DNA of 64,000 nt from Pyrinomonadaceae bacterium (GCA_036277115.1 DASUNM010000027.1:1-64000), one strand, 5' to 3'; positions 9,842 through 19,360 are shown, counted from the stretch's first letter. Made by a program: numbers and translations. Notes: generated from the sequence alone by a model not told the origin.

Positions 9842-9920
9842 GTGGGTCCGCACCAGGGGCGCTAGCGACCGGGCAAAAAATCAACCACGACCCGGTCGCT
9901 TCCGCTCGCGGTACTGACTG
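9842..9920. repeat. Palindromic element, family F, copy 1
   Basis: Arms GGGGCGCTAGCGACCGGG and CCCGGTCGCTTCCGCTCGCG are inverted; the right arm ends GGTACTGAC. Related copies lie at 12937-13056 and, inside a coding sequence, at 46882-46952. The element sits in the divergent promoter region between rpmE and the M16 genes. Confidence 0.65.
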
Positions 9921-9983
9921 CTGCTTAGCCTCGTGTATACTCACAATCTCCCGGAAACACTTAGAGGAGTTAACTCGCGTATC

Positions 9984-11333
9984 ATGAAATTTCTTGTTAT
10001 CGCATCGCTAATTCTCTGCATACCGATGGTTGTTATGGCCCAAAAAGCGAGCAAGTTTTTCGCCTACGAATATACGATTGACGACTTGCCGAATGGCTTG
10101 CGATTGATCACGGTGCCGACTGATTATCCAAATCTGGTCGCGCTTTACATCGTTGTGCGAACCGGTTCGCGCAACGAGGTCGAAAAGGGCAAGAGCGGCT
10201 ATGCGCATTTCTTTGAGCACTTGATGTTTCGCGGCAGCGAGAAGTACACGGCCGAGCAGCGCGAAAAGATTTTCAAAGCGGCGGGCGCCGAAACAAATGC
10301 CTATACGTCCGACGACCGCACGGTTTATCACGCCACTTTCTCGAAAGAGGACCTGGACAAAATCATGGAGATGGAAGCGGATCGCTTCCAGCGGCTGAAA
10401 TACACACAGGAGCAGTACAAGACCGAAGCCGGCGCCGTCCGCGGCGAGTATGACAAGAGCGCTTCCAACCCGGTCACAATTCTCTACGAGAAGCTGCGCG
10501 AGACCGCTTTCAAGAAGCACACTTACGCGCACACAACTCTGGGCTATATCGCCGACATCCAGGACATGCCAAACCAGTACGACTACAGCTGGCAATTCTA
10601 CAATCGGTACTATCGCCCCGAGTACACCACCATCGTGGTAGTCGGCGACGTAACGCGCGCAAACGCCCTGGCGATGACCAGAAAATATTTCGGCGACTGG
10701 AAGCGCGGCAACTACGTGCCGCAGATTCCATCCGAGCCGGAACAGAAAGAGCCGCGCACGGCCCATGTTGATTGGGCCTCCCCAACCCTGCCGTATCTGG
10801 TCGTAGCTTTTCGCGGCCCGGCCTTTTCGGATGAGAGCAAAGACAAAGCCGCCCTTGATCTCCTCGCTTCAATCGCCTTCGGAGAGAACTCAGACCTTTA
10901 TCAAAAGCTGGTGCTGAAAGAACAGAAGGTGGATTTCATCAGCGCTTCGTTCGATGACTCGATTGACGGCGAGTTATTCTCGGTTTTTGCGCGCGTTAAG
11001 GATCAGAAAGATGTCGATCACGTGCGTGATGAAATTCTCCAGACCTTCAAACGCTATTCAACTGAGATGGTCCCGCAGAAGGAACTTGATGACACTCGCT
11101 CGCGCACGCGTTACGGCCTGGCAATGGTAATGAACAGTTCAGAAGCCATCGCGGGCATCTTGGCGCCCTACATCGCGCTTAAGCGCACGCCTGAGACGCT
11201 GAACAAATTGTTCGATGTTTACACGCAGATCACTCCGGAAGATGTCCGCAGTACTGCGGCAAAGTATTTCGTTGACCGAAATCGCACCATCGTGACTTTA
11301 GCGACGGACAAGAAAAAGGAGGCGGGCAAATAA
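9984..11333 (+). CDS. M16 family zinc peptidase, catalytic subunit
   Basis: Predicted exported 449-residue peptidase of the pitrilysin/processing-peptidase family. The start at 9984 (MKFLVIASLILCIPMVVMAQ) opens a signal peptide with AQ cleavage; GAGGAG lies upstream but 14 bases away. The inverted zinc motif HFFEH is at 75-79 and the distal ligand is Glu155 in RGEYDKS, exactly 76 residues on, so the active site looks complete. An M16C domain follows. The next gene encodes a non-catalytic M16 protein and overlaps by one base (TAATG), so the two probably form the usual active/inactive heterodimer. Likely role: degradation of peptides in the periplasm; substrate unknown. Confidence 0.93.
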   Translation: MKFLVIASLILCIPMVVMAQKASKFFAYEYTIDDLPNGLRLITVPTDYPNLVALYIVVRTGSRNEVEKGKSGYAHFFEHLMFRGSEKYTAEQREKIFKAAGAETNAYTSDDRTVYHATFSKEDLDKIMEMEADRFQRLKYTQEQYKTEAGAVRGEYDKSASNPVTILYEKLRETAFKKHTYAHTTLGYIADIQDMPNQYDYSWQFYNRYYRPEYTTIVVVGDVTRANALAMTRKYFGDWKRGNYVPQIPSEPEQKEPRTAHVDWASPTLPYLVVAFRGPAFSDESKDKAALDLLASIAFGENSDLYQKLVLKEQKVDFISASFDDSIDGELFSVFARVKDQKDVDHVRDEILQTFKRYSTEMVPQKELDDTRSRTRYGLAMVMNSSEAIAGILAPYIALKRTPETLNKLFDVYTQITPEDVRSTAAKYFVDRNRTIVTLATDKKKEAGK

Positions 11334-12883
11334 TGGATCGCATCGAGCTGTTTCGCCCGATCCGCCACCCCCTGCTGGCCGTTCTTGCCGGCGCTTTAAT
11401 TGTCACCTCCGCTTCAATCGCACCTCTGATGGCTCAACAAAGAAGAAAACCAATTCCGGCAGTGCCGAACGCGGTCCTTCAACCCAATCGCTCGCCGCTA
11501 ATCAGCTTCCGTATCCTTTTTATGACGGGTTCGGCTTTCGACCCGCAAGATAAAGAAGGGCTGGCGGCTTTGACGGCTGCGATGCTGGCGGAAGCCGGTT
11601 CGCGGCAGATGTCTTACGAACAGATTCAGGACGCGTTCTATCCGATGGCCAGCGACTTCGATTGGCAGATTGATAAAGAGATGACGGTCTTTACCGGGAC
11701 CACACATCGGGACAATCTGGATCGGTACTATTCGATCATCAGTCAGATGTTGCTCGATCCGGGTTTTCGGCAGGAAGACTTCACGCGCTTGAAAGCGGAC
11801 GCGATCAACTTCCTAAAGGTCTCGTTACGCGAAGCCAACGATGAGGAGCTGGGCAAAGAACAGCTTTACAACATCATCTACGCCGGCCACGCCTATGGTC
11901 ATCACAACATTGGCCGGCTATCGTCACTCGAGCGATTGACGCTTGATGACGTGCGCGCCTTTTACAGCCAAAACTTCACGCGCGCGAATCTGGTTTTGGG
12001 GCTGGCGGGTGGTTATCCGCGAACCTTTGTCGGGAAAGTGCGCGCGGATTTCAACAAACTGCCGGCGGGTAAGCCCAGCACTGCGAAGTTTCGAGCGCCC
12101 ACGGTCGCGCCCGGGATGCGCATTGAGATCGTCAAGCGCGAAACAATTTCGACGGCCATCTCGCTGGGTTTCCCCATCTCGGTAAATCGCAGTCATAAGG
12201 ACTGGCCGGCGCTGGCGCTCATCACTTCATATCTGGGCCAGCATCGTTCGAGCAGCGCGTATCTCTATCAGCGTTTGCGTGAATTGCGGGGATTGAATTA
12301 CGGCGATTACGCTTACATAGAATATTTTCCGCGCGGCATGTTTCAGTTCCAGCCCGATCCGAACCTGGGCCGCCAGCAGCAAATTTTCCAAATCTGGATT
12401 CGCCCGGTCGAGCCGCAGAACGGTCACTTCACCCTGCGTGCGGCGCTTTACGAATATGACAAGCTAATGCGGAACGGAATGACGCCGGACGATTTCGAAT
12501 CGACGCGACAGTTTCTGATGAAGTTCGTCAATATCCTGACGGCCACGCAGGACGCGCAGCTCGGTTACGCGCTAGACAGCCGCTACTACAAGATTAAGGA
12601 CTTTCCGGCGTACATGCGCGAGCAGCTCGCGAAGTTGACCCTGGCCGACGTCAACCGCGCGCTGAGAACGCATCTGAAATCTGACGCGATGCGCGTCGCG
12701 ATTATCACGAAGGACGCGGAAGGCTTGAGCCAGGCGATCCTCAGCAACAAACCTTCGCCGATTACCTACAACGCGCCGAAGCCGAAAGAGATCACCGACG
12801 AAGACAAAGTGATCGAGCGTTACCAGATCGCCGTGAAGCCGGAAAACGTTACGATTGTGCCGGTGGATCGAGTGTTTCAGTGA
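11333..12883 (+). CDS. M16 family peptidase-like protein, non-catalytic partner
   Basis: A 516-residue M16 homologue with an N-terminal signal peptide (cleavage near LMAQQRRK). Where the catalytic subunit has HFFEH, this protein reads AAMLAEAGSRQMS, so the zinc site is missing. This is the known pattern of the partner subunit that helps bind substrate. Its ATG overlaps the stop of the catalytic gene, indicating translational coupling. The conserved arginine/tyrosine-rich region (YLYQRLRELRGLNYGDY) of the C-terminal half is present. Function is inferred from pairing only. Confidence 0.9.
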   Translation: MDRIELFRPIRHPLLAVLAGALIVTSASIAPLMAQQRRKPIPAVPNAVLQPNRSPLISFRILFMTGSAFDPQDKEGLAALTAAMLAEAGSRQMSYEQIQDAFYPMASDFDWQIDKEMTVFTGTTHRDNLDRYYSIISQMLLDPGFRQEDFTRLKADAINFLKVSLREANDEELGKEQLYNIIYAGHAYGHHNIGRLSSLERLTLDDVRAFYSQNFTRANLVLGLAGGYPRTFVGKVRADFNKLPAGKPSTAKFRAPTVAPGMRIEIVKRETISTAISLGFPISVNRSHKDWPALALITSYLGQHRSSSAYLYQRLRELRGLNYGDYAYIEYFPRGMFQFQPDPNLGRQQQIFQIWIRPVEPQNGHFTLRAALYEYDKLMRNGMTPDDFESTRQFLMKFVNILTATQDAQLGYALDSRYYKIKDFPAYMREQLAKLTLADVNRALRTHLKSDAMRVAIITKDAEGLSQAILSNKPSPITYNAPKPKEITDEDKVIERYQIAVKPENVTIVPVDRVFQ

Positions 12884-12892
12884 GCTAAAGCA

Positions 12893-13056
12893 GTGAGCTG
12901 TGGGCAGTGAGCTGTGGGCGGTGAGCAGTGAGCGGTTTGTCAGTACCGGGAGCGGACCGGGGTCCGCGCGCGGGCATCCCGCGCGGGGTGGTGGTTGCGA
13001 CCGGGTCATATAAACATTGAATGTCCGATCCCGTCGCTACCGCTCCGGGTGCTGAC
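12893..13056. repeat. Composite repeat: GTGAGC-type tandem tract plus family F inverted pair
   Basis: 12893-12936 is a run of GCAGTGAGCTGTGGGC-like units. 12937-13056 has left arm GTCAGTACCGGGAGCGGACC, a GCGGGCATCCCGCGCGGG hairpin and right arm GTCGCTACCGCTCCGGGTGC. The right arm extends into the open frame upstream of the thioredoxin signal peptide, so an annotation using the first ATG (13021) would translate repeat DNA. Confidence 0.7.
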
Positions 13057-13068
13057 ACAACGAAGCCG

Positions 13069-13581
13069 ATGAATCTTAAAATAATCCACTTTGTATTGGC
13101 GCTTGCAGCCGTTTGCGCTCTAGCGGCCGTCGCGCCACAGTCAGCCGCCGCACAATCGCCTTACACACCCGTCACGAAATACGATCCGAAACGCGACGCC
13201 GCGCGCGACATTGATGACGCGGTCGCGGAAGCAAAACGCTCGAATCGAAGAATTTTGCTAATCGTGGGTGGCGAGTGGTGCAGCTGGTGTCACATCCTGG
13301 ATAAATACTTTGGCGTTCAGCCCGATGTGAAGGCGCTGCGTGATAAGAACTTTGTGACTGTGAAGATTAATTTCAGTGACGAGAACCCAAACGAGGCAGT
13401 CCTGTCACGCTATCCACCGGCCGAAGGTTATCCGCACATTTTCGTGCTCGAGTCAGACGGAAAGTTTCTGCATTCTCAGGGTACGGGCGTGCTCGAAAGT
13501 GGAAATTCTTACGACCTGGAAAAGATGAATAACTTCCTGAAGCAGTGGGCGCCACCGGTCAAACCCGCAACCACGCCGTAA
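13069..13581 (+). CDS. Exported thioredoxin-fold protein
   Basis: A 170-residue protein with a signal peptide (1-29, cleavage near AAAQS) and a thioredoxin-like domain. The redox motif is WCSWC (Cys71, Cys74) in VGGEWCSWCHILDKYF, resembling the C-terminal domain of DsbD and the thioredoxin domain of DUF255 proteins. A cis-Pro-like YPHIFVLESDGK follows. The start at 13069 is chosen because the sequence before it belongs to a family F repeat. Likely role: thiol-disulfide exchange in the periplasm, perhaps on products of the two M16 genes upstream; the partner is not known. Confidence 0.87.
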   Translation: MNLKIIHFVLALAAVCALAAVAPQSAAAQSPYTPVTKYDPKRDAARDIDDAVAEAKRSNRRILLIVGGEWCSWCHILDKYFGVQPDVKALRDKNFVTVKINFSDENPNEAVLSRYPPAEGYPHIFVLESDGKFLHSQGTGVLESGNSYDLEKMNNFLKQWAPPVKPATTP

Positions 13582-13717
13582 CGCTTCAGTCTTTCGGCCG
13601 AACTCTCAATTAATCCACTTTGTTTCTGCCTGCGCCCGGCGACTCCTGTCCAGTCAACAGCGATGTAAAACTTTTGGCAACGGGACACGCGTGTCAATCG
13701 GATTAAACTAATGAAGC

Positions 13718-13988
13718 GCCGAAGGCCGCGACGGCTCTACCGCGCCGCAGTGCGGTGAGGCTTGCCTCAGTGTGGTGAGGCTTGCCGCACCGTTGAGGGC
13801 TGACCAAGCGCCACGGCTCTACCGCGCCGCAGTGCGGTGAGGCTTGCCTCACCGTTGAGGGCTGACCAAGCGCTGAAGGCTCTGCCGTGCCGCAGTGCGG
13901 TGAGGCTTGCCTCACCGTTAAGGGCTGACCAAGCGCGACGGCTCTGCCGTGCCGCAGTGCGGTGAGGCTGCCTCACCGCTGAGGGCTA
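13718..13988. repeat. Tandem array of family G REP-like units, left of the transposase
   Basis: Four direct units starting near 13732, 13814, 13877 and 13939, spaced 62-63 bases apart except the first, which carries an extra 20-base partial copy. Each unit has a GCCGCAGTGCGG hairpin and the near-palindrome GGTGAGGCTTGCCTCACC, then TGAGGGCTGACCAAGCGC. The first part of the same gap (13582-13717) holds no gene. Confidence 0.88.
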
Positions 13989-14025
13989 AACAAATCTGCG
14001 AGGCTACGCTTCGCAAACAGACAGC

Positions 14026-14586
14026 ATGAATCTGATTACTCCCAACTCTCCTGCTTATTATTTGACGTCGGTTACAAAGGATCGTCTACCAGCATTTCGG
14101 CTTGATAAGCTGAAGTCAGTAGCGTGCGACGCGCTTGCCGAAGCTCGAACCTCGGGCGGATTTCTCATCTTCGCCTACGTCATTATGCCCGACCACTTTC
14201 ATCTCATCTCCGACAGCGAGAAAAAGCCGGCAAAGGTGCTTCAGTTCGTTAACGGCATCGTCAGCCGCAGAGTCATTGATTTTCTTAAGCAGCACGGACA
14301 CGACTCCTCGCTGCAGAAACTTCAACATCAAGAATATCGTCGGGGACACAAATACTCACTTTGGGATCACCATCCAAATGTTCGTCTCTTGACAAGCGAG
14401 AATATGTTAATGGAGCGCGTTCACTACACCCATCAGAATCCCGTTAGAGCAGGCCTGGTGAACAGAGCGGAAGACTACCTTTACTCAAGTGTGCGGATTT
14501 GGAATGGAATGCCGCTTGAAGATGAACCTCTAACCGTAGACTTAGATAAACTTCGCTGGAGGAAGGGCAGAGGCGCAGCCTCTTAG
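14026..14586 (+). CDS. REP-associated tyrosine transposase (RAYT-like)
   Basis: A 186-residue Y1/HUH-superfamily protein. The HUH motif is seen in YVIMPDHFHLI, and the C-terminal part (YSLWDHHPNV, VHYTHQNPVRAGLV, YLYSSVRIW) is typical of REP-associated transposases. It lies between direct REP-like units on the left (13718-13988) and inverted ones on the right (14603-14698), the classic arrangement of a domesticated transposase and its REPIN family. In the helix where many relatives have a tyrosine ahead of SRR, this protein reads NGIVSRRVIDFL, so the nucleophile is uncertain. No strong ribosome binding site is seen. Confidence 0.9.
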   Translation: MNLITPNSPAYYLTSVTKDRLPAFRLDKLKSVACDALAEARTSGGFLIFAYVIMPDHFHLISDSEKKPAKVLQFVNGIVSRRVIDFLKQHGHDSSLQKLQHQEYRRGHKYSLWDHHPNVRLLTSENMLMERVHYTHQNPVRAGLVNRAEDYLYSSVRIWNGMPLEDEPLTVDLDKLRWRKGRGAAS

Positions 14587-14602
14587 GTAAGAAGGCTCGG
14601 TC

Positions 14603-14698
14603 GGTGAGGCAAGCCTCACCGCACTGCGGGGCGGCAAAGCCGCTGGTTGCGCCCTCAACGCTGGCAAGTCTCACCGCCCGCGGGGCGCCCAAGCCGCT
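14603..14698. repeat. Family G REP-like units, right of the transposase, inverted
   Basis: Contains GGTGAGGCAAGCCTCACC and GCACTGCGGGGCGGC, the reverse complement of the left array, followed by a second degraded unit (GGCAAGTCTCACCGCCCGCGG). It ends at the stop codon of the RND pump gene. Confidence 0.85.
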
Positions 14699-14703
14699 AG
14701 AGT

Positions 14704-17700
14704 CTATTTGCCGCCGCCTACAGGTTTTAGGCCGTCAGTCGTATGAATGCGCTCGCGTTCCGGCGCATGGTCGGTGGAATGCGCTTCGGTGGCAGGCGCA
14801 CGTCGGAAGCTTGGAATGCGCGCCCGGATTGGTTCGGTAAACGTGTGGGCGGCGCGAGCCCATCGCTTCCAGCGCGCCGTCGATCCAAGATCATCGAGCA
14901 GTGAGTAAGCGACCGGCGTGGCGATTAGCGTCAGCAGCAGCGAAAGGGTTTGTCCGCCAATGACTACCACCGCGATCGAACGGCGCTCTTCGGCGCCGGG
15001 CCCGGTACCGAGTGCCAGCGGCAACATCCCCGCGACCAGCGCCAGCGTCGTCATCAGAATCGGTCGCAGACGATCGCGATTGCCCTGCATGATGGCTTGC
15101 GCGCGTTCCATACCCATCTCGCGCAGCTTGTTCATGTGATCGATCTGGAGAATCGAATTCTTCTTGACCACACCGAACAGCACCAGCAGACCGAGCGCGG
15201 AATAAAGATTCAACGTGTCGTTGGTCAGCCACAGCGATAACAATCCGAAAGGCATCGACAACGGCAGGCTGAGCAGAATCGTTATCGGGTGAACGGTGCT
15301 CTCGAACTGCGAGGCGAGGATCATGTACATGAAAATGACCGAGAGGATGAACGCCCACACGAACTCAACGAAAGTTCGTTCCAGTTCGCGCGCGCGACCG
15401 GCAACCGTCGTGGTGTATGCGACCGGCAAACCCATCTCGGCGACGGCGCCGCGTAGTGCCTGGATGCGATCGGCGAGCGCATGACCCGGCGCCACCGAGG
15501 CACGCAGCGACACCTGGCGCTCGCGATCGAGGTGATCGATGCGTGACGGACTTATCTCGCGCGTAATATTCACGAGATTGTCCAGCCTGACCAGACCGCC
15601 GCGCGATGACGGCACATAGAGACGCCCAATCGTCTCCTGGTCGGAACGATCGCGTTCGCTCAGACGAATCTGCACGTCGTAATCTTCATTCAGTGACTCG
15701 TCGCGGTAACGCGAAGCCTGATCCTCGCCGCCGACCATCAAACGGAGATTCGTCGAGATGTCAGACGTGTCAACGCCCAAGTCCGCGGCGCGTTGCCGGT
15801 CGATCTTGACGCGCAGCTCCGGCTTATTCAATTTTAAAGACGTATCGATATCAACGATGCCGCCAAGTTTCGAAGCGCGCTTGCCTAACTCTTCCGCGTA
15901 TTCCGAAAGCTTCTCGATCTCCGGACCACGCAAAACAAAATCGATGTCAAAGCGGCCGCCAGTCCCAAAGTTGAACGAATTCGAATTGCGGACACCCGCG
16001 CGCATCGGCGCAAAGCGTTGCAGACGCTTGCGAACTTCCGTCATCACATCCTGCTGCGTGTAGTTACCGCGGAAAGCCTGCCAGGGCTTCCCTTTTTTCA
16101 GCTCCGTCCAGATGCGAGTTAACGACAGAGTCCGCTCTTCATGCGGCGCAATGCGCACGTAAGCGCCGCCGGAATTCAGTCCGCCAATGAACGATCCGCC
16201 CGCGCTCGACAGCACCAGCCGCACGCCATGGGTCGCCATGATCTGCTTCTCGATTTCCAGCATGGCGGCGTTCATCACCTGCATGTTGGTGCCTTCGGGA
16301 CCGTTGATGTTGACTTCGAATTCGGCCTCGTCAACGTTGCTGGGAATAAACTCCTGCTTCACCGCGCGATAAAGCGGGACCGTGGAAAAGATCACGGCCA
16401 GCGAGACCACTGAAACGGCGATACGATGGCGCATCGCAAAGCTCAGCATCCACGTGTAGCCCCAATCGATCCAACGATAGAACCCCTTGCGCGACGACGC
16501 CTGGCCGTGCCCGCCCGTGTCTTTCACGCGGATCAGACGCGAACTCATGACCGGCGTCAGCGTGAAGGAAACCAGAAGGCTAACCATGATCGCGACCGCG
16601 GCGGTAATGCCGAACTGGTAAAGGAAGCGACCCGAGATCGAAGACATGAACGACACCGGCAGAAAGATCACGACCAATGAAAGCGTGGTCGCCAAAACCG
16701 CGAGACCGATGTCTTTCGTGGCTTCTTTGGCTGCCTCACGCGGCGGCATACGTTTCTCTTCAATAAACCGGAAAATGTTTTCCAGCACGACGATCGCGTC
16801 GTCGATCACGACGCCGACCATCAACACCAGCGCCAGCATCGTCACGCTGTTAAGAGTGAAGTCCAACGCGCGCATCATTGCGAACGTCGAAATCAGCGAG
16901 GCCGGAATCGCCACTGCGGCAATAATTGTCGAGCGCCACGAGCGCATGAACAGAAGCACGACCAGGCTGGCGAGAATGCCGCCGAGGACCAGGTGCGTCT
17001 GAATCTCGTGCAAAGCCGACTCAATGTAGCGGGACTGATCGCGAATGATTTCAAGCTTTACGTCCGACGGAAGCTGCCCGGTCAAGCGCGGCAATTCCCG
17101 CTTGATGCCGTTGATAACTTCGATTGTGTTCGCGCCTGACTGGCGACGAATGTCCAGCGTCACCGTCGGCACGCCGTTGAGCCGCGCCAGCGACCGCTGC
17201 TCTTTGGTGCCGTCTTCGACGCGTCCAATGTCGCGCACGCGAATCGGCGAGCCATTAATGTTGGCAATAACTAACTCTTCAAATTGGCGCGGATCGGTGA
17301 AACGACCGAGCGTGCGCAGCACTAACTCTTCTTTTCCGGTGTTCACGTTGCCGCCCGGCACGTCCGCGTTCTGTCGCTGCAGCGCCTGCCGAACCTGCGT
17401 GATCGGAATTTGATATGCCTCAAGCCGTTCCGCATCGACCCACAGATTGATGGCGCGCTGAAGCCCGCCGACGACGCGAACTTCGCCGACGCCGCCCACG
17501 CGCTCAAGTTGAGGCCGGGCGATTTTGTCCCCGAGTTCGGTCAGCTCGCGAATCGAACGATCAGCCGAGAGAGCGATGGTCAAAACCGGCGTACTGTCGT
17601 TGTCGAATTTTGAGACGACGGGCGGGGTGGCGTCTTCAGGTAAGCGGCGGCCAAGAGCGGTAACGCGATCGCGAATGTCCTGGGCGGCTGATTCTATATC

Positions 17701-18000
17701 TTTATCGAGTTTGAACGTGGCGATGACAAACGATTGGCCCTGACTTGAAATTGAACGCAACTCGTCGATGCCATCGACGGTGTTCACTGCGTCTTCAATC
17801 GGTTGGGAAACCAGCGATTCGACTTCTTCAGGCGACGCGCCGGGAAGTCCGGTGCGAATGCTGACGGTGGGCACGTCAACTGAGGGGAAACGATCAACTC
17901 CCAGGCGGAAATAGCTCGCCGCGCCGACGACGACCAAAGAAAGAATGATCATCGCGGCGAAGACCGGACGGCGAATACAAATTTCGGCTAGTTTCTGCAT
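14704..18000 (-). CDS. RND efflux transporter, inner-membrane pump subunit (AcrB/HAE1 type)
   Basis: A 1098-residue proton-driven pump that would export hydrophobic or amphiphilic compounds from the periplasm with a membrane-fusion protein and an outer-membrane channel. It has the family layout: TM1 at the start (FAAMIILSLVVVGAASYFRL), two large periplasmic loops, and two six-helix bundles. The proton-relay pair is present in VGVVIDDAIVVLENIFR (TM4). A C-terminal tail rich in charged residues follows TM12. The adaptor gene lies 130 bases upstream on the same strand; no outer-membrane factor is in the window. Substrate cannot be predicted. The stop is within 10 bases of the family G repeats. 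Confidence 0.94.
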   Translation of the reverse strand: MQKLAEICIRRPVFAAMIILSLVVVGAASYFRLGVDRFPSVDVPTVSIRTGLPGASPEEVESLVSQPIEDAVNTVDGIDELRSISSQGQSFVIATFKLDKDIESAAQDIRDRVTALGRRLPEDATPPVVSKFDNDSTPVLTIALSADRSIRELTELGDKIARPQLERVGGVGEVRVVGGLQRAINLWVDAERLEAYQIPITQVRQALQRQNADVPGGNVNTGKEELVLRTLGRFTDPRQFEELVIANINGSPIRVRDIGRVEDGTKEQRSLARLNGVPTVTLDIRRQSGANTIEVINGIKRELPRLTGQLPSDVKLEIIRDQSRYIESALHEIQTHLVLGGILASLVVLLFMRSWRSTIIAAVAIPASLISTFAMMRALDFTLNSVTMLALVLMVGVVIDDAIVVLENIFRFIEEKRMPPREAAKEATKDIGLAVLATTLSLVVIFLPVSFMSSISGRFLYQFGITAAVAIMVSLLVSFTLTPVMSSRLIRVKDTGGHGQASSRKGFYRWIDWGYTWMLSFAMRHRIAVSVVSLAVIFSTVPLYRAVKQEFIPSNVDEAEFEVNINGPEGTNMQVMNAAMLEIEKQIMATHGVRLVLSSAGGSFIGGLNSGGAYVRIAPHEERTLSLTRIWTELKKGKPWQAFRGNYTQQDVMTEVRKRLQRFAPMRAGVRNSNSFNFGTGGRFDIDFVLRGPEIEKLSEYAEELGKRASKLGGIVDIDTSLKLNKPELRVKIDRQRAADLGVDTSDISTNLRLMVGGEDQASRYRDESLNEDYDVQIRLSERDRSDQETIGRLYVPSSRGGLVRLDNLVNITREISPSRIDHLDRERQVSLRASVAPGHALADRIQALRGAVAEMGLPVAYTTTVAGRARELERTFVEFVWAFILSVIFMYMILASQFESTVHPITILLSLPLSMPFGLLSLWLTNDTLNLYSALGLLVLFGVVKKNSILQIDHMNKLREMGMERAQAIMQGNRDRLRPILMTTLALVAGMLPLALGTGPGAEERRSIAVVVIGGQTLSLLLTLIATPVAYSLLDDLGSTARWKRWARAAHTFTEPIRARIPSFRRAPATEAHSTDHAPERERIHTTDGLKPVGGGK

Positions 18001-18014
18001 TACAAAGCGCTAGG

Positions 18015-18127
18015 ACTCATTTTCCATTTTTCATCTGACATTGGCTTTGTCCATTCCTCAGTCATAAATCGGAACTCGTGCAGTTGTAATGAGAAATGAT
18101 AAATGCCAAATGACAAATGGAAAATGA
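18015..18127. repeat. AT-rich AAATG-type inverted repeat between adaptor and pump genes
   Basis: Left side CATTTTTCATCTGACATTGG and right side with units AAATGATAAATGCC, AAATGACAAATGG, AAAATGATCG. The two sides are roughly inverted. It occupies the whole gap inside the presumed RND operon, so it must be transcribed if the genes share a message. Confidence 0.6.
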
Positions 18128-18130
18128 TCG

Positions 18131-19360
18131 TTATTCCGTAACCGTCACCGCCTGCCCGGACTGTAAGTTGCCCGGATTCACCACGACCGGCTGACCAACA
18201 TTGACGCCGGATCTTATCTCGACCCAATCGGCGCCGCGCCGGCCGGTCATCACAACTTTTTCCACGGCCTTGCCACCTTCAACGGTAATCACTTTTTCGA
18301 TGCCGGCGAATGTAACGATCGCGCTCGGCGGAACGGTCGCCGCGCTGCTGGTCTGATCCGTCACAATCTCGGCGCGCACAAATGCGCCCGGTCGCAGGCG
18401 GCCGCTATTGCGCACGTCGGCTTCGACGGCGAGCACCCGATTCTGCTGACTGATCGACGGACTCAAACGCTTGACGACGCCGAGATAGGCTTCCGGATCG
18501 CCTTCGACGGTGACGCGCACGCTTTGTCCGTTGCGAATATTGTTTGATTCACGCTCAGGCACATCGACCCGCAGTCGCAATGGATCGATCTGCACGATGT
18601 CGGCAACCGGGGCGCCCGCGGCAAGATACTCGCCCACGCTCGCGCTCTTCTGCTGTACGACCCCACTGATCGGTGCGTAAAGCACCGTGTCGGCAAGTTG
18701 CTGTCGAGCGAGATTCAACTCTGAACGTCTTTGCGCCAGAAGGCCTTGCCGGTTCCGAATTTCTTCGATGGCATCCTGATAACGGCTGGCGGCAACTTTG
18801 TACTCGGCGTCGGCGGTGTCGTACTCAGCGCGCGGAATAATTCCCTGATTGATCAAACGCGCGGCGCGATCGCGTTTCGCTTTCGCTTCGTCGAGCACTG
18901 CCTTCGCTTCTCGCACCGGTCCGGTTTGCTCGAGCGCTACGCGATCATCGCCACCTGCGGGCGACAATCCGACGCGCGCGCGGGTTTGGGCCAACGCGGC
19001 TTCTGCCTGCTGGACGCGGAGTTGATAGTCCTGCTGCTCGAGCCGCGCAATCGCTTGCCCCTTCCGCACGACACTTCCCAAATCCACGGTTATCGATTGC
19101 AGGCGTCCCGCGACTTTCATCCCGACAGTCGTTTGGTCGTAAGCGGCCAGCGTTCCGTTAACGGTCACTGTGTCGCCGATCGGCGTCTCCACAACCGGTA
19201 CGGTTTTTACCTGGCGCGCCTGGCCTTTGCCATCGCCGGGGGCCGCCCGACCGGACGCCGGATAATCACTTTTGCAGGCAGCCGAACCGAGGGCCGCAAC
19301 TGCGAGCAACGCGATAGCTGCACGTTGAGAATAGATCCAAATATTTGAAAGCAAACCCAT
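18131..19360 (-). CDS. RND efflux periplasmic adaptor (membrane-fusion protein)
   Basis: A 409-residue adaptor that would bridge the RND pump to an outer-membrane channel. The start at 19360 (MGLLSNIWIYSQ) precedes a hydrophobic segment (ALLAVAALGSAAC); the cysteine after it hints at a lipid anchor, but the lipobox is weak. A biotinyl-lipoyl-like half-motif (VGMKVAGRLQSITVDLGSVV), an alpha-helical hairpin rich in Gln/Ala/Arg (about 90-215), and the second lipoyl half plus beta-barrel (ADTVLYAPISGVVQQKSASV) appear in the standard order. The pump gene follows on the same strand, so the pair is one unit. Confidence 0.93.
   Translation of the reverse strand: MGLLSNIWIYSQRAAIALLAVAALGSAACKSDYPASGRAAPGDGKGQARQVKTVPVVETPIGDTVTVNGTLAAYDQTTVGMKVAGRLQSITVDLGSVVRKGQAIARLEQQDYQLRVQQAEAALAQTRARVGLSPAGGDDRVALEQTGPVREAKAVLDEAKAKRDRAARLINQGIIPRAEYDTADAEYKVAASRYQDAIEEIRNRQGLLAQRRSELNLARQQLADTVLYAPISGVVQQKSASVGEYLAAGAPVADIVQIDPLRLRVDVPERESNNIRNGQSVRVTVEGDPEAYLGVVKRLSPSISQQNRVLAVEADVRNSGRLRPGAFVRAEIVTDQTSSAATVPPSAIVTFAGIEKVITVEGGKAVEKVVMTGRRGADWVEIRSGVNVGQPVVVNPGNLQSGQAVTVTE

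Noticed and set aside
13718..13988. Regularly spaced repeats that could be taken for a CRISPR array
   Set aside because: The 62-63 base units are direct tandem repeats without unique spacers, there are no cas genes, and the unit matches inverted copies on the other side of a RAYT gene.
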